Shown: positions 26,107 to 33,174 of the stretch, in pieces
Position numbering within the stretch: position 1 is the stretch's first letter
Layout of the letters: each line of letters starts with the position of its first letter
Source: Mariprofundaceae bacterium
GTDB taxonomy: Bacteria; Pseudomonadota; Zetaproteobacteria; Mariprofundales; Mariprofundaceae
Length of the DNA: 36,765 nucleotides
Direction of reading: 5' to 3'
Assembly (NCBI GenBank): GCA_030950925.1
Contig: JAUZQO010000059.1
Location: forward strand, 1-36,765
The notes under the pieces: model-generated
Databases searched by the model: none
What the model saw: only the letters and a program-made list of their open reading frames with translations
Told to the model about the DNA's origin: nothing
Translations under genes and position numbers: made by a program

Positions 26107-26390
26107 CCAGCGTTCTTTAACAATCCAAATATAGCAAATTCTTCTAAAATTGAGACGACATCATTGTGAACAATGTCTGGCTCGGCATCGAGTGCTTCAC
26201 AAATGATTTGAACCATATCTTGCTGCGAATGTTCACCATCGCATGCTTCTAAAATACTTGTGGCAATGAGGTTTAATGAAAGACTGGAGCCATCGGCATT
26301 ATTGGTCACCATCACTTCTTGAGTGTTGTCTAAATCTTCAAAGACCAAGGTATCGCGACGGATTGGGTAGTCGGGTAAGGCTTGGCTCAT
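26103..26390 (-). CDS. PqqD-like peptide carrier
   Basis: 95 residues. It fits the PqqD/RRE pattern of three beta strands followed by three helices: YPIRRDTLVFEDLDNTQEVMV, LNLIATSILEACDGEHSQQDMV, and DVVSILEEFAIFGLL. PqqD-type proteins bind a precursor peptide and hand it to a radical SAM enzyme. The start at 26390 has CAGGAGA 7 bases upstream, which makes a 53-base overlap with the radical SAM gene credible. It is a separate small protein, not fused to the enzyme as in many RiPP systems. The system is not PQQ synthesis, since no PqqA, PqqB or PqqC is here. Confidence 0.88.
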   Translation of the reverse strand: MSQALPDYPIRRDTLVFEDLDNTQEVMVTNNADGSSLSLNLIATSILEACDGEHSQQDMVQIICEALDAEPDIVHNDVVSILEEFAIFGLLKNAG

Positions 26391-27519
26391 GGTTTGTCTC
26401 CTGATGTATGGGGGGTGCTAGCAAGCATGCAATCATCTGACAATCCGAGCAGCTTAATTGCTCTTGGCAAGTTTGCCAGCGTGCTTCTGTGATTTGGGAA
26501 GCATCGCGATAACGCAAGTTCATACATATCTGTGGTAAACTTTGTTCACGAATATTGCCCAAACGTAGTTTGCGTGAAAAAATACAGGGGTAGACATCGC
26601 CATTGCTAGCGATACATAGTTTGCCCCGTCTCGATTCGCCTTGAGCGATGGCATGGGATGATTGAATGTTGATGTGTTCGGGTAAAAAAGTCGTGCTACC
26701 TCGCCCGACTGTATTGACGGGGTCAAAACGAATGTGTGCGGGTGAAAGCCCAAAATTTGTTTCTAAAAAATGCGGAAGTTCGGCAATATATTCTGCATTT
26801 TCTTGCATAATGACCACACCCACACGCACCTCAAAGCCTTGCTCTATAGCGCGTTGCATAGCGGCTAAAGTACGCTTCCAGCTACCTTTTACACGGGTGA
26901 TGGTATCATGTATTTCAGCACAATCAGCATAAACCGAAAAAGATAGTTGGGGTTGATAGGGTTGGAGTTGTGCCAGTAATTTATCGGTGAGCAATAAACC
27001 ATTGGTGTAAATTTCAATGCCTTGGAAATCGAGTTGGTGGGTTGCCTGAACCAGACGAATCAAATCACGATGAATGAGCGGGTCACCACCTGTAAATTGG
27101 ATGAAAGGGCGACCAAGTTCGCGAATCTGTTGTAAGCTAAGGTGGATCTCGTCAAAGCTTAAAAACTCTTGGCGTTCAGGCGATGATTCGGCATAGCAAT
27201 GTAAGCAACGCTCATTGCATTGAGATGTTAATTCGATAAAGACCATGCCCAGACTTTCACCCAACAAAAGATCTGAAGCGGGGAGGGGCGCAAGCTTGGC
27301 ATGGGATAAACCTTCAAGAGCGGGGTGCGCGCGTTCTATTTGTTGCAGGTGGGGGATATTGGCTTGGGTGGTTTGAAGTGATATAATAGCTTCGGCAAAA
27401 ATACCTGAAAAATACAAGGGTTTCGTATGTTGGATATGGTGAAGTGTGAGTTCTTGTGGGCTTGAGTAAGAACAGTAAACCACCTTCCCTTGTTGAAGGG
27501 TAAGTGTGAAATCATTCAT
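26338..27519 (-). CDS. Radical SAM/SPASM peptide-modifying enzyme
   Basis: 393 residues. The radical SAM cluster motif is C101-x3-C105-x2-C108 (SQCNERCLHCYAE). The SAM-binding GGDP is in QFTGGDPLIH (about 141-150). A SPASM/Twitch region holds C302 and C312 (GKLCIASNGDVYPC), then C351, C357, C360 and C365 (TCQEQLSCSDCQMIAC), enough for two auxiliary [4Fe-4S] clusters. Relatives with PqqD partners (PqqE, AlbA, sactionine and ranthipeptide enzymes) form C-C or thioether crosslinks in ribosomal peptides. The first 85 residues are an extra domain of unknown type. It starts 8 bases after the Cys-rich peptide gene. Confidence 0.9.
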   Translation of the reverse strand: MNDFTLTLQQGKVVYCSYSSPQELTLHHIQHTKPLYFSGIFAEAIISLQTTQANIPHLQQIERAHPALEGLSHAKLAPLPASDLLLGESLGMVFIELTSQCNERCLHCYAESSPERQEFLSFDEIHLSLQQIRELGRPFIQFTGGDPLIHRDLIRLVQATHQLDFQGIEIYTNGLLLTDKLLAQLQPYQPQLSFSVYADCAEIHDTITRVKGSWKRTLAAMQRAIEQGFEVRVGVVIMQENAEYIAELPHFLETNFGLSPAHIRFDPVNTVGRGSTTFLPEHINIQSSHAIAQGESRRGKLCIASNGDVYPCIFSRKLRLGNIREQSLPQICMNLRYRDASQITEARWQTCQEQLSCSDCQMIACLLAPPIHQETNHEPSLTRLPNPSRYLGL

Positions 27520-27527
27520 GGATAGGC

Positions 27528-27992
27528 TTATTTACAAACGTTTTCGTTCTGTTTTACGCTAAATGTGCATTTGCAAGGTTTCTTGCAACCTGGAGGAGGG
27601 ATGCAACCTGGAGGACCATCCTGACAGAATTTTTTACATTTAAAATTGCCAATGCCACCTGCTGTGGCACAAGCGGCCGCATTACCTGCACAAGATTTAA
27701 TACATCGTGTTTTGGCACATTTTGCAGCCCTAAATTTTTTAGCGTTTGGAATGCACGGACAACAGGCATTGGCACCCGATGAAATGGTAATGCTGACGGG
27801 TGCGACAGGTGCTCCAGCAGCATTGGGGTTCATTTTGCATGTTTGAGCCTGTCCCCAAGCTCCCAAAGCATGCCGAGGCCCGATCATCATGGTTCCCAAA
27901 ATTGCGGGAGGTGTGTAAACTGCCGCAGCCAATAATCGTCGACGAATACTTTGTTGTGGGTTTAATGTGGGTTTGGTTTCTTCTTCGTTCAT
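27528..27992 (-). CDS. Cys-rich secreted peptide, probable substrate of the radical SAM system
   Basis: 154 residues from the ATG at 27992. The leader (1-50) is MNEEETKPTLNPQQS, then RRR-LL and a hydrophobic stretch AAAVYTPPAILGTMM, which resembles a Tat signal. The rest (51-154) holds 15 cysteines: 52, 77, 78, 80, 92, 97, 101, 108, 119, 123, 130, 136, 140, 142 and 153. It is also rich in K, P and G (GANACCPCIPNAKK, DGPPGCIPPPGCKKPCKC). No known peptide family recognised. It is first in the operon and sits 8 bases before the radical SAM gene, the normal place for a precursor. A frame opening 12 codons earlier (28028) lacks a better ribosome site. Confidence 0.8.
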   Translation of the reverse strand: MNEEETKPTLNPQQSIRRRLLAAAVYTPPAILGTMMIGPRHALGAWGQAQTCKMNPNAAGAPVAPVSITISSGANACCPCIPNAKKFRAAKCAKTRCIKSCAGNAAACATAGGIGNFKCKKFCQDGPPGCIPPPGCKKPCKCTFSVKQNENVCK

Positions 27993-28035
27993 AATCAATA
28001 ACCTACCATCTGGACTACTGCTAAGCATAGTACCG

Positions 28036-28053
28036 TTTGCTTAATACAGCAAA
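28036..28053. promoter_or_regulatory. Palindrome in the divergent promoter region of the peptide system
   Basis: TTTGCT (28036-28041) and AGCAAA (28048-28053) form a perfect inverted repeat around a six-base AT-rich spacer. It is central in the 80-base gap between the divergent peptide and nucleotidyltransferase genes. It may be a regulator site controlling both arms. No confident promoter boxes were assigned. Confidence 0.35.
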
Positions 28054-28072
28054 TTATGGTTAAATTTTTGGC

Positions 28073-29185
28073 ATGAAAATATCCCAGCAAAAACAATTTC
28101 GTCAGTTTTATTGTCAGATGTTGCGGGGCGAGTGGGAAGGGATCTTGCCGCAAGATTTAAACTTTTGGTACATGCTTCGTTCAGAAGGCATCTTTTTCTG
28201 TGTATGGCAAAAATTTTCCTCCACACAACGTCAACAAATTCCTGTAGAAATCATGGCTGGCATGGATGAGCGTATGCATGAAGCATCGGCATTGCGTATG
28301 AAACATAGCCTAGGTCATATTTTACGCGAATTGAACGCTGCACAAATCCCTGTGATTTGTATGCGTGGTCAAGCCATGGCAGAAGCATTGTATGAACCAT
28401 CCAGCATGCGTGTGTTTACAGATTTTGACTTGTTGTATGATGAAAAAGATTCGTTGATGTTGAAGCAGGTTCTGGGTACACGCTTGATGTATGCGCCGCC
28501 TGAAAAATTTCCTTCGATGTTTAAAAAAGGTGATTTGGTCATTGACTTGCATATGGATCCTTTGGGCATTGAGCGTATTCAATCGTGGGCGCATTTAACA
28601 CCCTTGCGCGCGCCTGATTTCTTTAAATATGCATCAGAAGGCATGTTGGCGGGTGAAAAAGCTTTGCATGTACATCCCCGAGTCAATCTGCCGTATTTGT
28701 GTTTTCATGCGATGAAACATTCGTTTGATCGTTTAATTTGGCTTTATGACATCGCTTTGCTGGCAGAAAGCATGGAAGCCGAAGGCTGGGATGACGTGTT
28801 ACAGGGCATTCGCGAATACAAATTGGAACGCCCTTGTTTTTATGCATTGTCTTATGTGCATAAGCACTTGAATGCTTCTGTTCCTGATGCTGTATTGAAT
28901 GAAATTTGCCCCGATATGGGGTGGATTGAGCGGCGTTTGTTTGCACGACACATGAAATTTGAGGTGATCCCATATCTGGCAGAACGTTTGTTTGCGCGTA
29001 TGCAGCCTGATTTGCAACACCGTTTGGCTTTTTGGAAAGAAACGATTTATCCAAGTGCTGAGGTTCGGGCGCAAATTGCGGGGGGTGGCTGCGTGAAATG
29101 TAGTTTTATACGTACACGTATCAAGCAAATATCGCGTGCGACTATGTTATTTTTGCGTGAAACTTTTTTATTGATTCGGAGTTGA
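28073..29185 (+). CDS. Uncharacterised nucleotidyltransferase family protein
   Basis: 370 residues, like the 'uncharacterised nucleotidyltransferase' family (Pfam NTP_transf_5 type). The core is IPVICMRGQAMAEALYEPSSMRVFTDFDLLYDEKD at about 96-130, where RG-x-A-x-x-x-x-LY and the D-x-D of FTDFDLL match the family's GxALA…LY…DxDLL pattern. The later LPYLCFHAMKHSFDRLIWLYDIALL is the conserved helical His/Trp/Asp region. It probably transfers a nucleotide to a small molecule or peptide. This family is often found beside PqqD and HprK-related kinases. It is divergent from the peptide operon and 23 bases before the cytochrome lipoprotein start. Its final 40 residues are basic and may touch the membrane. 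Confidence 0.85.
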   Translation: MKISQQKQFRQFYCQMLRGEWEGILPQDLNFWYMLRSEGIFFCVWQKFSSTQRQQIPVEIMAGMDERMHEASALRMKHSLGHILRELNAAQIPVICMRGQAMAEALYEPSSMRVFTDFDLLYDEKDSLMLKQVLGTRLMYAPPEKFPSMFKKGDLVIDLHMDPLGIERIQSWAHLTPLRAPDFFKYASEGMLAGEKALHVHPRVNLPYLCFHAMKHSFDRLIWLYDIALLAESMEAEGWDDVLQGIREYKLERPCFYALSYVHKHLNASVPDAVLNEICPDMGWIERRLFARHMKFEVIPYLAERLFARMQPDLQHRLAFWKETIYPSAEVRAQIAGGGCVKCSFIRTRIKQISRATMLFLRETFLLIRS

Positions 29186-29208
29186 AGATGCGAGTGAAAG
29201 GAAATGAT

Positions 29209-29703
29209 ATGTTAAAGTATGCTGGTGTAGTATCGGGTGTCATGTTGTTGGCAGCTTGCCAAGGCAATGAACCTCAACAAGCGACAACAACAGCATTGGC
29301 TGCGGTTTCACCTGCCGCCGTGAGTACGCAAGATGTACGAAAAACGGATGGGGGTAAACTCAAACCTGCGGATATGAACGTTGAAAAAACCACCGCTATG
29401 ATTGGCGATTTAGCATCCCCGATGCAGGCAGATGTGAAGCATGGTAAAAAGCTGGTGAGGCAGCGTTGCTCGATGTGTCATTACTTGGATAAAGCACAGC
29501 GTAAGGTGGGACCAAGCTTGCAAGGTGTTTATGGTCGCGCCCCGAGCATTGATGGTATTCCTTTTGCTACTTGGAATGAGACAGCTCTGAATCAATGGCT
29601 GACCAATCCCAAAGCAGTCAAGCCCAAGACTCGCATGGGATTTCCAGGGTTTAAGAAAGAGCAAGATCGTTTGGATGTGATTGCTTATTTGAAAACACGT
29701 TAA
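29209..29703 (+). CDS. Lipoprotein monohaem cytochrome c
   Basis: 164 residues. The lipoprotein signal MLKYAGVVSGVMLLAAC puts the lipidated Cys at position 17, followed by an A/T/Q-rich linker of about 55 residues. The class I cytochrome c domain has CSMCH at 87-91, VGPSLQGVYGR, and a probable axial Met143 in TRMGFPG. It would be membrane-anchored in the periplasm. The start at 29209 is chosen for AAAGGAAA before it and for the normal lipoprotein signal; the longer TTG frame from 29182 overlaps the nucleotidyltransferase stop. Co-direction with the nucleotidyltransferase suggests the peptide system has a redox partner, which is an inference. Confidence 0.9.
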   Translation: MLKYAGVVSGVMLLAACQGNEPQQATTTALAAVSPAAVSTQDVRKTDGGKLKPADMNVEKTTAMIGDLASPMQADVKHGKKLVRQRCSMCHYLDKAQRKVGPSLQGVYGRAPSIDGIPFATWNETALNQWLTNPKAVKPKTRMGFPGFKKEQDRLDVIAYLKTR

Positions 29704-29712
29704 TCTTGGGCT

Positions 29713-29733
29713 TTCTCCCGCGCAGTGGGAGAA
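29713..29733 (+). terminator. Hairpin after the cytochrome lipoprotein gene
   Basis: TTCTCCC (29713-29719) and GGGAGAA (29727-29733) form a seven-pair stem around GCGCAGT, 10 bases after the stop. No T-run follows, so termination would be weak. It may equally be a repeat fragment. Confidence 0.4.
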
Positions 29734-29777
29734 CTTGGGCTATAGGCGTTCAAGTATGAATACTACATATAGTGCTA

Positions 29778-29917
29778 TCGTCACCCTCGAGTGCTTGTAT
29801 CGAGGGTCTATCAATAGATACCCGATAAAAGATTTCGGGTATGACGGTGCTTTAATACTTGAATCACTATATGGATAAGGTAGGAAATTCCGGACACAAG
29901 CACTCTGGAATGACGTG
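29778..29917. repeat. REP-like palindrome cluster before the first pilin gene
   Basis: There are three hairpin modules: CCCTCGAGTGCTTGTATCGAGGG (29783-29807), TACCCGATAAAAGATTTCGGGTA (29818-29841) and TTCCGGACACAAGCACTCTGGAA (29888-29910), linked by 'taatacttgaatcactatat'. Relative to the TTCCCGA…TCGGGAA copies, the middle module changes both arms together (TACCC/GGGTA), so pairing is kept. The stretch holds no gene. Confidence 0.8.
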
Positions 29918-29946
29918 GGTGGGAAGCTTTGGGATGAGACTGTTTT

Positions 29947-29976
29947 TTGGTGAGGCGCGTAACATCAGTATATAAT
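29947..29976 (+). promoter_or_regulatory. Possible sigma-70 promoter of the 29999 pilin
   Basis: TTGGTG (29947-29952), 18 bases, then a perfect TATAAT (29971-29976), 22 bases before the pilin ATG. No sigma-54 box was found here, unlike the pilin at 36045. Confidence 0.45.
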
Positions 29977-29998
29977 AAGAACATAAGAGGATGTTAAA

Positions 29999-30406
29999 AT
30001 GATGCAAAGAGGATTTACCCTGATTGAATTGATGATTGTGGTGGCAATTATTGGTATTTTGGCTGCCATTGCGATCCCGCAGTTCTCAGAATATCGCTCC
30101 AAAGCGTTCAATAGTTCAGCGATTTCGGATTTAAGAAACATTGCAACGGCTGAAGAAGCATATTATGTGGATCAACAAACTTATGTGAATTTACCAGCGA
30201 TTGTGGGCTTTAGTGCGTCGCTTGCGAACCTTCCAGGCACGCGTTTATCTAAAAATATTTGTGCAAAAGTGAGTGGTGCCAACGGTATTGACTTTATATT
30301 GCAAACTGAAAACTTGGGTGGTCATCAAAGTTATCAATCAACACAATCGGGTAGTTTGATTAAAACTCCGAAAGCCTTGAATGTGTTTACGATTTCAGGT
30401 TGTTAA
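29999..30406 (+). CDS. Type IV pilin (PilA-like, with C-terminal disulfide loop)
   Basis: 135 residues. A five-residue leader MMQRG is cut before [24 protein letters not shown] (prepilin peptidase site G/F, E5 present), and the hydrophobic alpha-1 helix continues into [25 protein letters not shown]. Two cysteines (ICAKV and the last residue, SGC) would close the C-terminal disulfide loop. Pilins are processed by PilD, assembled by the type IV pilus machinery and exported through PilQ, none of which is in this window. It reads toward a convergent ABC operon. AAGAGG is the ribosome site. Its N-terminal half closely matches the pilin at 35575-36045. Confidence 0.95.
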   Translation: MMQRGFTLIELMIVVAIIGILAAIAIPQFSEYRSKAFNSSAISDLRNIATAEEAYYVDQQTYVNLPAIVGFSASLANLPGTRLSKNICAKVSGANGIDFILQTENLGGHQSYQSTQSGSLIKTPKALNVFTISGC

Positions 30407-31173
30407 GCCAAGTTTTTTCGTCCAAAAATAAATGCGGCAATCAATAAGATAAACACAATTTCGCTGATACTATAAGTCATCATGCTGATGAGTTCATGCC
30501 ACGGTATGTTGGCAACATAACCTGCTTGATTGCGTAGATTGATGGCTTCCAAATTGGGTAAAAGGTAATACATGCCTTGTGTGAAAGTTTGAACCAGTGT
30601 GCTATCGGATTGTTCGCCGAGTTGTTGAATAACAAATGTAAAACGCCCCGCAATATCCACGGCAAGGGTTAATAAAATAGCCAAAAATAAGCTGGAACTT
30701 TGCGCAAATAACAGTGCGATGGCAATCACAATGTATATTTCAAACAGTGTACTGATGCATGCTTGCACAAAAGACAACCAAAAAATATGCCCAAAAATGG
30801 CAATGCAGCCTGACAATATGAGGCACATCATGATGATTTGTATGCTTAATACAGCAGCCAAACCTAGAAATTTTCCGACCAAATATTTCCATCTCCCTTG
30901 TAAACGGGTTATCAATACATAAAGCGTTCGGCTTTCACGTTCTTGTTGTAACGATTGAATGGTGAGGATAATGGCCATGAGGTTGCCCAAGATGGAGATG
31001 CCGCCCAAGCCCAAATCCATGATCATCAATTCCGTTCGTCCCATGGTCACTGAGGCCAGTGCAGAAGCTGTCGCCAGCAACAACAATAAAAAAGTGAACA
31101 CGCCATAGGCTACTTTATTACGAATCGCATCAGCAAAGCTTAGTTTGGCAATTTCAAGAATGGCTCGCATCAT
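30403..31173 (-). CDS. ABC-2 type transporter permease
   Basis: 256 residues with about six membrane helices ([115 protein letters not shown]). The motif [15 protein letters not shown] is typical of ABC-2 permeases of the NatB/CcmB-like type. It pairs with the ATPase upstream, overlapping it by 20 bases. The stop overlaps that of the convergent pilin by 4 bases. The substrate is unknown; a pilus-related function is suggested only by the neighbours. Confidence 0.9.
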   Translation of the reverse strand: MMRAILEIAKLSFADAIRNKVAYGVFTFLLLLLATASALASVTMGRTELMIMDLGLGGISILGNLMAIILTIQSLQQERESRTLYVLITRLQGRWKYLVGKFLGLAAVLSIQIIMMCLILSGCIAIFGHIFWLSFVQACISTLFEIYIVIAIALLFAQSSSLFLAILLTLAVDIAGRFTFVIQQLGEQSDSTLVQTFTQGMYYLLPNLEAINLRNQAGYVANIPWHELISMMTYSISEIVFILLIAAFIFGRKNLA

Positions 31174-32107
31174 GATCTCCTTTCAATTTTAGTAAGTTTA
31201 AAAATGCAGATTCAAGGGTTTGTTGTTCGGCTTGCACCGATACTAAGGTGGTGCTTTCTGAGGATAAAATATTTTGTAGCCATGTATTGCGTACTTCCTG
31301 ATTGGCGCCACGAATCTGCCAAATGCCATCAAGGGATTGTGATATTTCAATACCTGTATGTTGTCCCGCTTGTTGCCCCCAGAGTGGTTTTCCCTGCGCT
31401 TGAATCAGCCATGTCGTATCATGGGATAACAGTGAATGAATATCACCTGCATAACGAATTGCCCCTTCTTGCAAGACCACCACTTGATCACACATGGCTT
31501 CGGCATCCGATAATATATGCGATGAAAACAATAAGGTTGCGCCACGTTTGACTTCATCTTGAATCACCGAGCGGACGCAGGCGCGACCAATGGGGTCTAA
31601 GCCTGATAAGGGTTCATCCAATAAAATAAAATCAGGTTGATGAATCAAGGCTTGGGCGAGTCCAACACGTTGTGCCTGCCCTTTGGAACACGTGGATAAG
31701 CGTTGACCCAAGACTTGGGTAAAATCCAACTTTTCAGACCACATTTCAATTGTTTGTTTTAAACCTTTAGAAGGAAGTCCAGACAATTTTCCCAAGCTTG
31801 TCAATAATTCACGTGGCGTTAAGTTTTTATAAAAATAAGGGTGTTCAGGCATAAAGCCAAAACGCTTGGGCGGTAAACCTTGGCGCATGACTTCGCCATC
31901 AAAGATCACTTGCCCTGCATTGGGCTTCACCAAACCACAGAGAATACGAAACGTACTTGTTTTTCCTGAGCCATTCGTGCCTAAATAAGCCGTGCTTGTG
32001 CCTTGCTTCACAGAAAACGAAATATCATGCAAGATCGTTTTTGTTTTTTGGATGATATGCCCTGTTGGTACAGTCAAATGCAGGGATTGAACATCAATGA
32101 GTGGCAT
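31154..32107 (-). CDS. ABC transporter ATP-binding protein
   Basis: 317 residues. Walker A GTNGSGKTS (about 44-52), a Q-loop region, an atypical signature CSKGQAQRVGLAQ in place of LSGGQ, Walker B FILLDEPLSGLDPIG and the switch histidine in LLFSSH. A C-terminal extension of about 95 residues follows the ATPase core, as in NatA/DrrA-type exporters. It works with the permease encoded directly downstream and overlaps the helical-repeat gene upstream by 14 bases. In Myxococcus, pilH and pilI encode such a pair next to pilA and are required for pili; whether this is the same is open. Confidence 0.92.
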   Translation of the reverse strand: MPLIDVQSLHLTVPTGHIIQKTKTILHDISFSVKQGTSTAYLGTNGSGKTSTFRILCGLVKPNAGQVIFDGEVMRQGLPPKRFGFMPEHPYFYKNLTPRELLTSLGKLSGLPSKGLKQTIEMWSEKLDFTQVLGQRLSTCSKGQAQRVGLAQALIHQPDFILLDEPLSGLDPIGRACVRSVIQDEVKRGATLLFSSHILSDAEAMCDQVVVLQEGAIRYAGDIHSLLSHDTTWLIQAQGKPLWGQQAGQHTGIEISQSLDGIWQIRGANQEVRNTWLQNILSSESTTLVSVQAEQQTLESAFLNLLKLKGDHDASHS

Positions 32108-32990
32108 CGGGTTGAACTCCTTGGCGTCTTTTCGGAATAAATAGTTTGAAGCGTTTTTTCTCTTGGCTGCTCAATAAACTACCGTCTTTAAGAACTTGTA
32201 TCTTGCCGCCATCGGCAAGCATGTTGGGCAGTTTGTAACCGAGTTGGCGAAGTTGGGCTAGGTCAGAGCGATCCTGATGACGTTGGGGTAACTGGGTTAA
32301 GCGGGTTTCAATGGCGCGAAGCTGCTGTTCGGTTTGTAGTTGTTGGTATTGTTTGAGGAGTTGCGCTTGAAGTTTGGGGTCATTTTTTTTCTGTAGCAAA
32401 TCTTTCAAGAAATTCAATCCTGTTTGAATATTGCCTGCATGACTGTGCATCCGCAAAGCCAATGATGTGACCAAAGGGGGTGCATGGGGTTTCATTCCAG
32501 AGATTTCAAAATAGTGCGCGGCAAGCTCGCTGTTATGATCGAACCAATACGTATTAAAACCTCGATAGTAAGCCCAACGCCAATCTTTGGGGAATTCAAT
32601 CATGGCTTGCATGACAAAAGGTCGGCTCAGTCTGGTGTTGTTTGTACCCCAAGGAAATACAGAAGCAGCCATATAATAAACAGGCTCAAATTTTGGATTG
32701 AGTTGAATGATGGTATGAAGCTCATGGGCAAGGTAGTTGTAGTTGGGGGCATCTGTGTGAGAACCATAATAAGCAATGCTTTTAAACCACAGCCAAGTGG
32801 CGGTAAAATGGTTGTATCCCAAGGCAATATGTTGGATGGCTTGGGCAGGAATGGTAAAGGCAGTGACATTCTGTTCTTGAGGGTGGGTTTGAAAGCCCTT
32901 GTTGAAGCTTATATTGAGGCATAGGAGAAAAAACACACCCATATATAGTGATGCATGACGCATTGACATGTTGAATTTTACTTTTTTCAT
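32094..32990 (-). CDS. Membrane-anchored helical-repeat (TPR-like) protein of the ABC operon
   Basis: 298 residues. One N-terminal membrane anchor (ASLYMGVFFLLCLNISF) is followed by periplasmic helices with TPR-like spacing (ALGYNHFTATWLWFKSIAYYG, YNYLAHELHTIIQLNPKFEPVYYMAASVF, PKDWRWAYYRGFNTYWF, LVTSLALRMHSHAGNIQTGLNFLKDLL), a Q/R-rich coiled stretch, and a basic tail (KKRFKLFIPKRRQG). It is the first gene of the operon with the ATPase and permease. Proteins of this kind accompany ABC-2 transporters near pilin genes in delta-like bacteria. A PilG-like role is plausible but not proven. GGGGATAA precedes the ATG. Confidence 0.8.
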   Translation of the reverse strand: MKKVKFNMSMRHASLYMGVFFLLCLNISFNKGFQTHPQEQNVTAFTIPAQAIQHIALGYNHFTATWLWFKSIAYYGSHTDAPNYNYLAHELHTIIQLNPKFEPVYYMAASVFPWGTNNTRLSRPFVMQAMIEFPKDWRWAYYRGFNTYWFDHNSELAAHYFEISGMKPHAPPLVTSLALRMHSHAGNIQTGLNFLKDLLQKKNDPKLQAQLLKQYQQLQTEQQLRAIETRLTQLPQRHQDRSDLAQLRQLGYKLPNMLADGGKIQVLKDGSLLSSQEKKRFKLFIPKRRQGVQPDATH

Positions 32991-33004
32991 GTGTTATCCC
33001 CAGA

Positions 33005-33170
33005 TTCTATAGTGATTAAAATATGGAACCACTGTTATGCCCGAAATCCTTCTCTACCTGTCATGCCCGAAATCCTTCCCTACCTGTCATGCCCGAAATC
33101 TTTTATCGAGCATCTATGGATTGAAACAAAAGACCCGCGACATAAGCACTCGAGGGTGACGTGGGGGAGG
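33005..33170. repeat. REP-like repeat cluster with a 26-base tandem repeat
   Basis: It starts with the family's TATAGTGATT link. Then come a tandem unit TCATGCCCGAAATCCTTCCC plus TACCTG (33035-33060, 33061-33086, partial 33087-33100), a TCATGCCCGAAATC…ATCGAGCATCTA hairpin remnant, and GACATAAGCACTCGAGGGTGACG. The 26-base unit is the repeat's hairpin arm duplicated in tandem without its complement. No gene in the stretch. Confidence 0.75.
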
Positions 33171-33174
33171 TGAA

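Noticed and set aside
25225-27992. PQQ biosynthesis operon
   Set aside because: PqqD- and PqqE-like proteins are present, but there is no PqqB or PqqC, and the peptide lacks the PqqA Glu/Tyr core.
32094-32990. Outer-membrane lipoprotein PilF/PilW
   Set aside because: There is no lipobox. The N-terminus is an uncleaved membrane anchor, and the gene is coupled to an ABC transporter.
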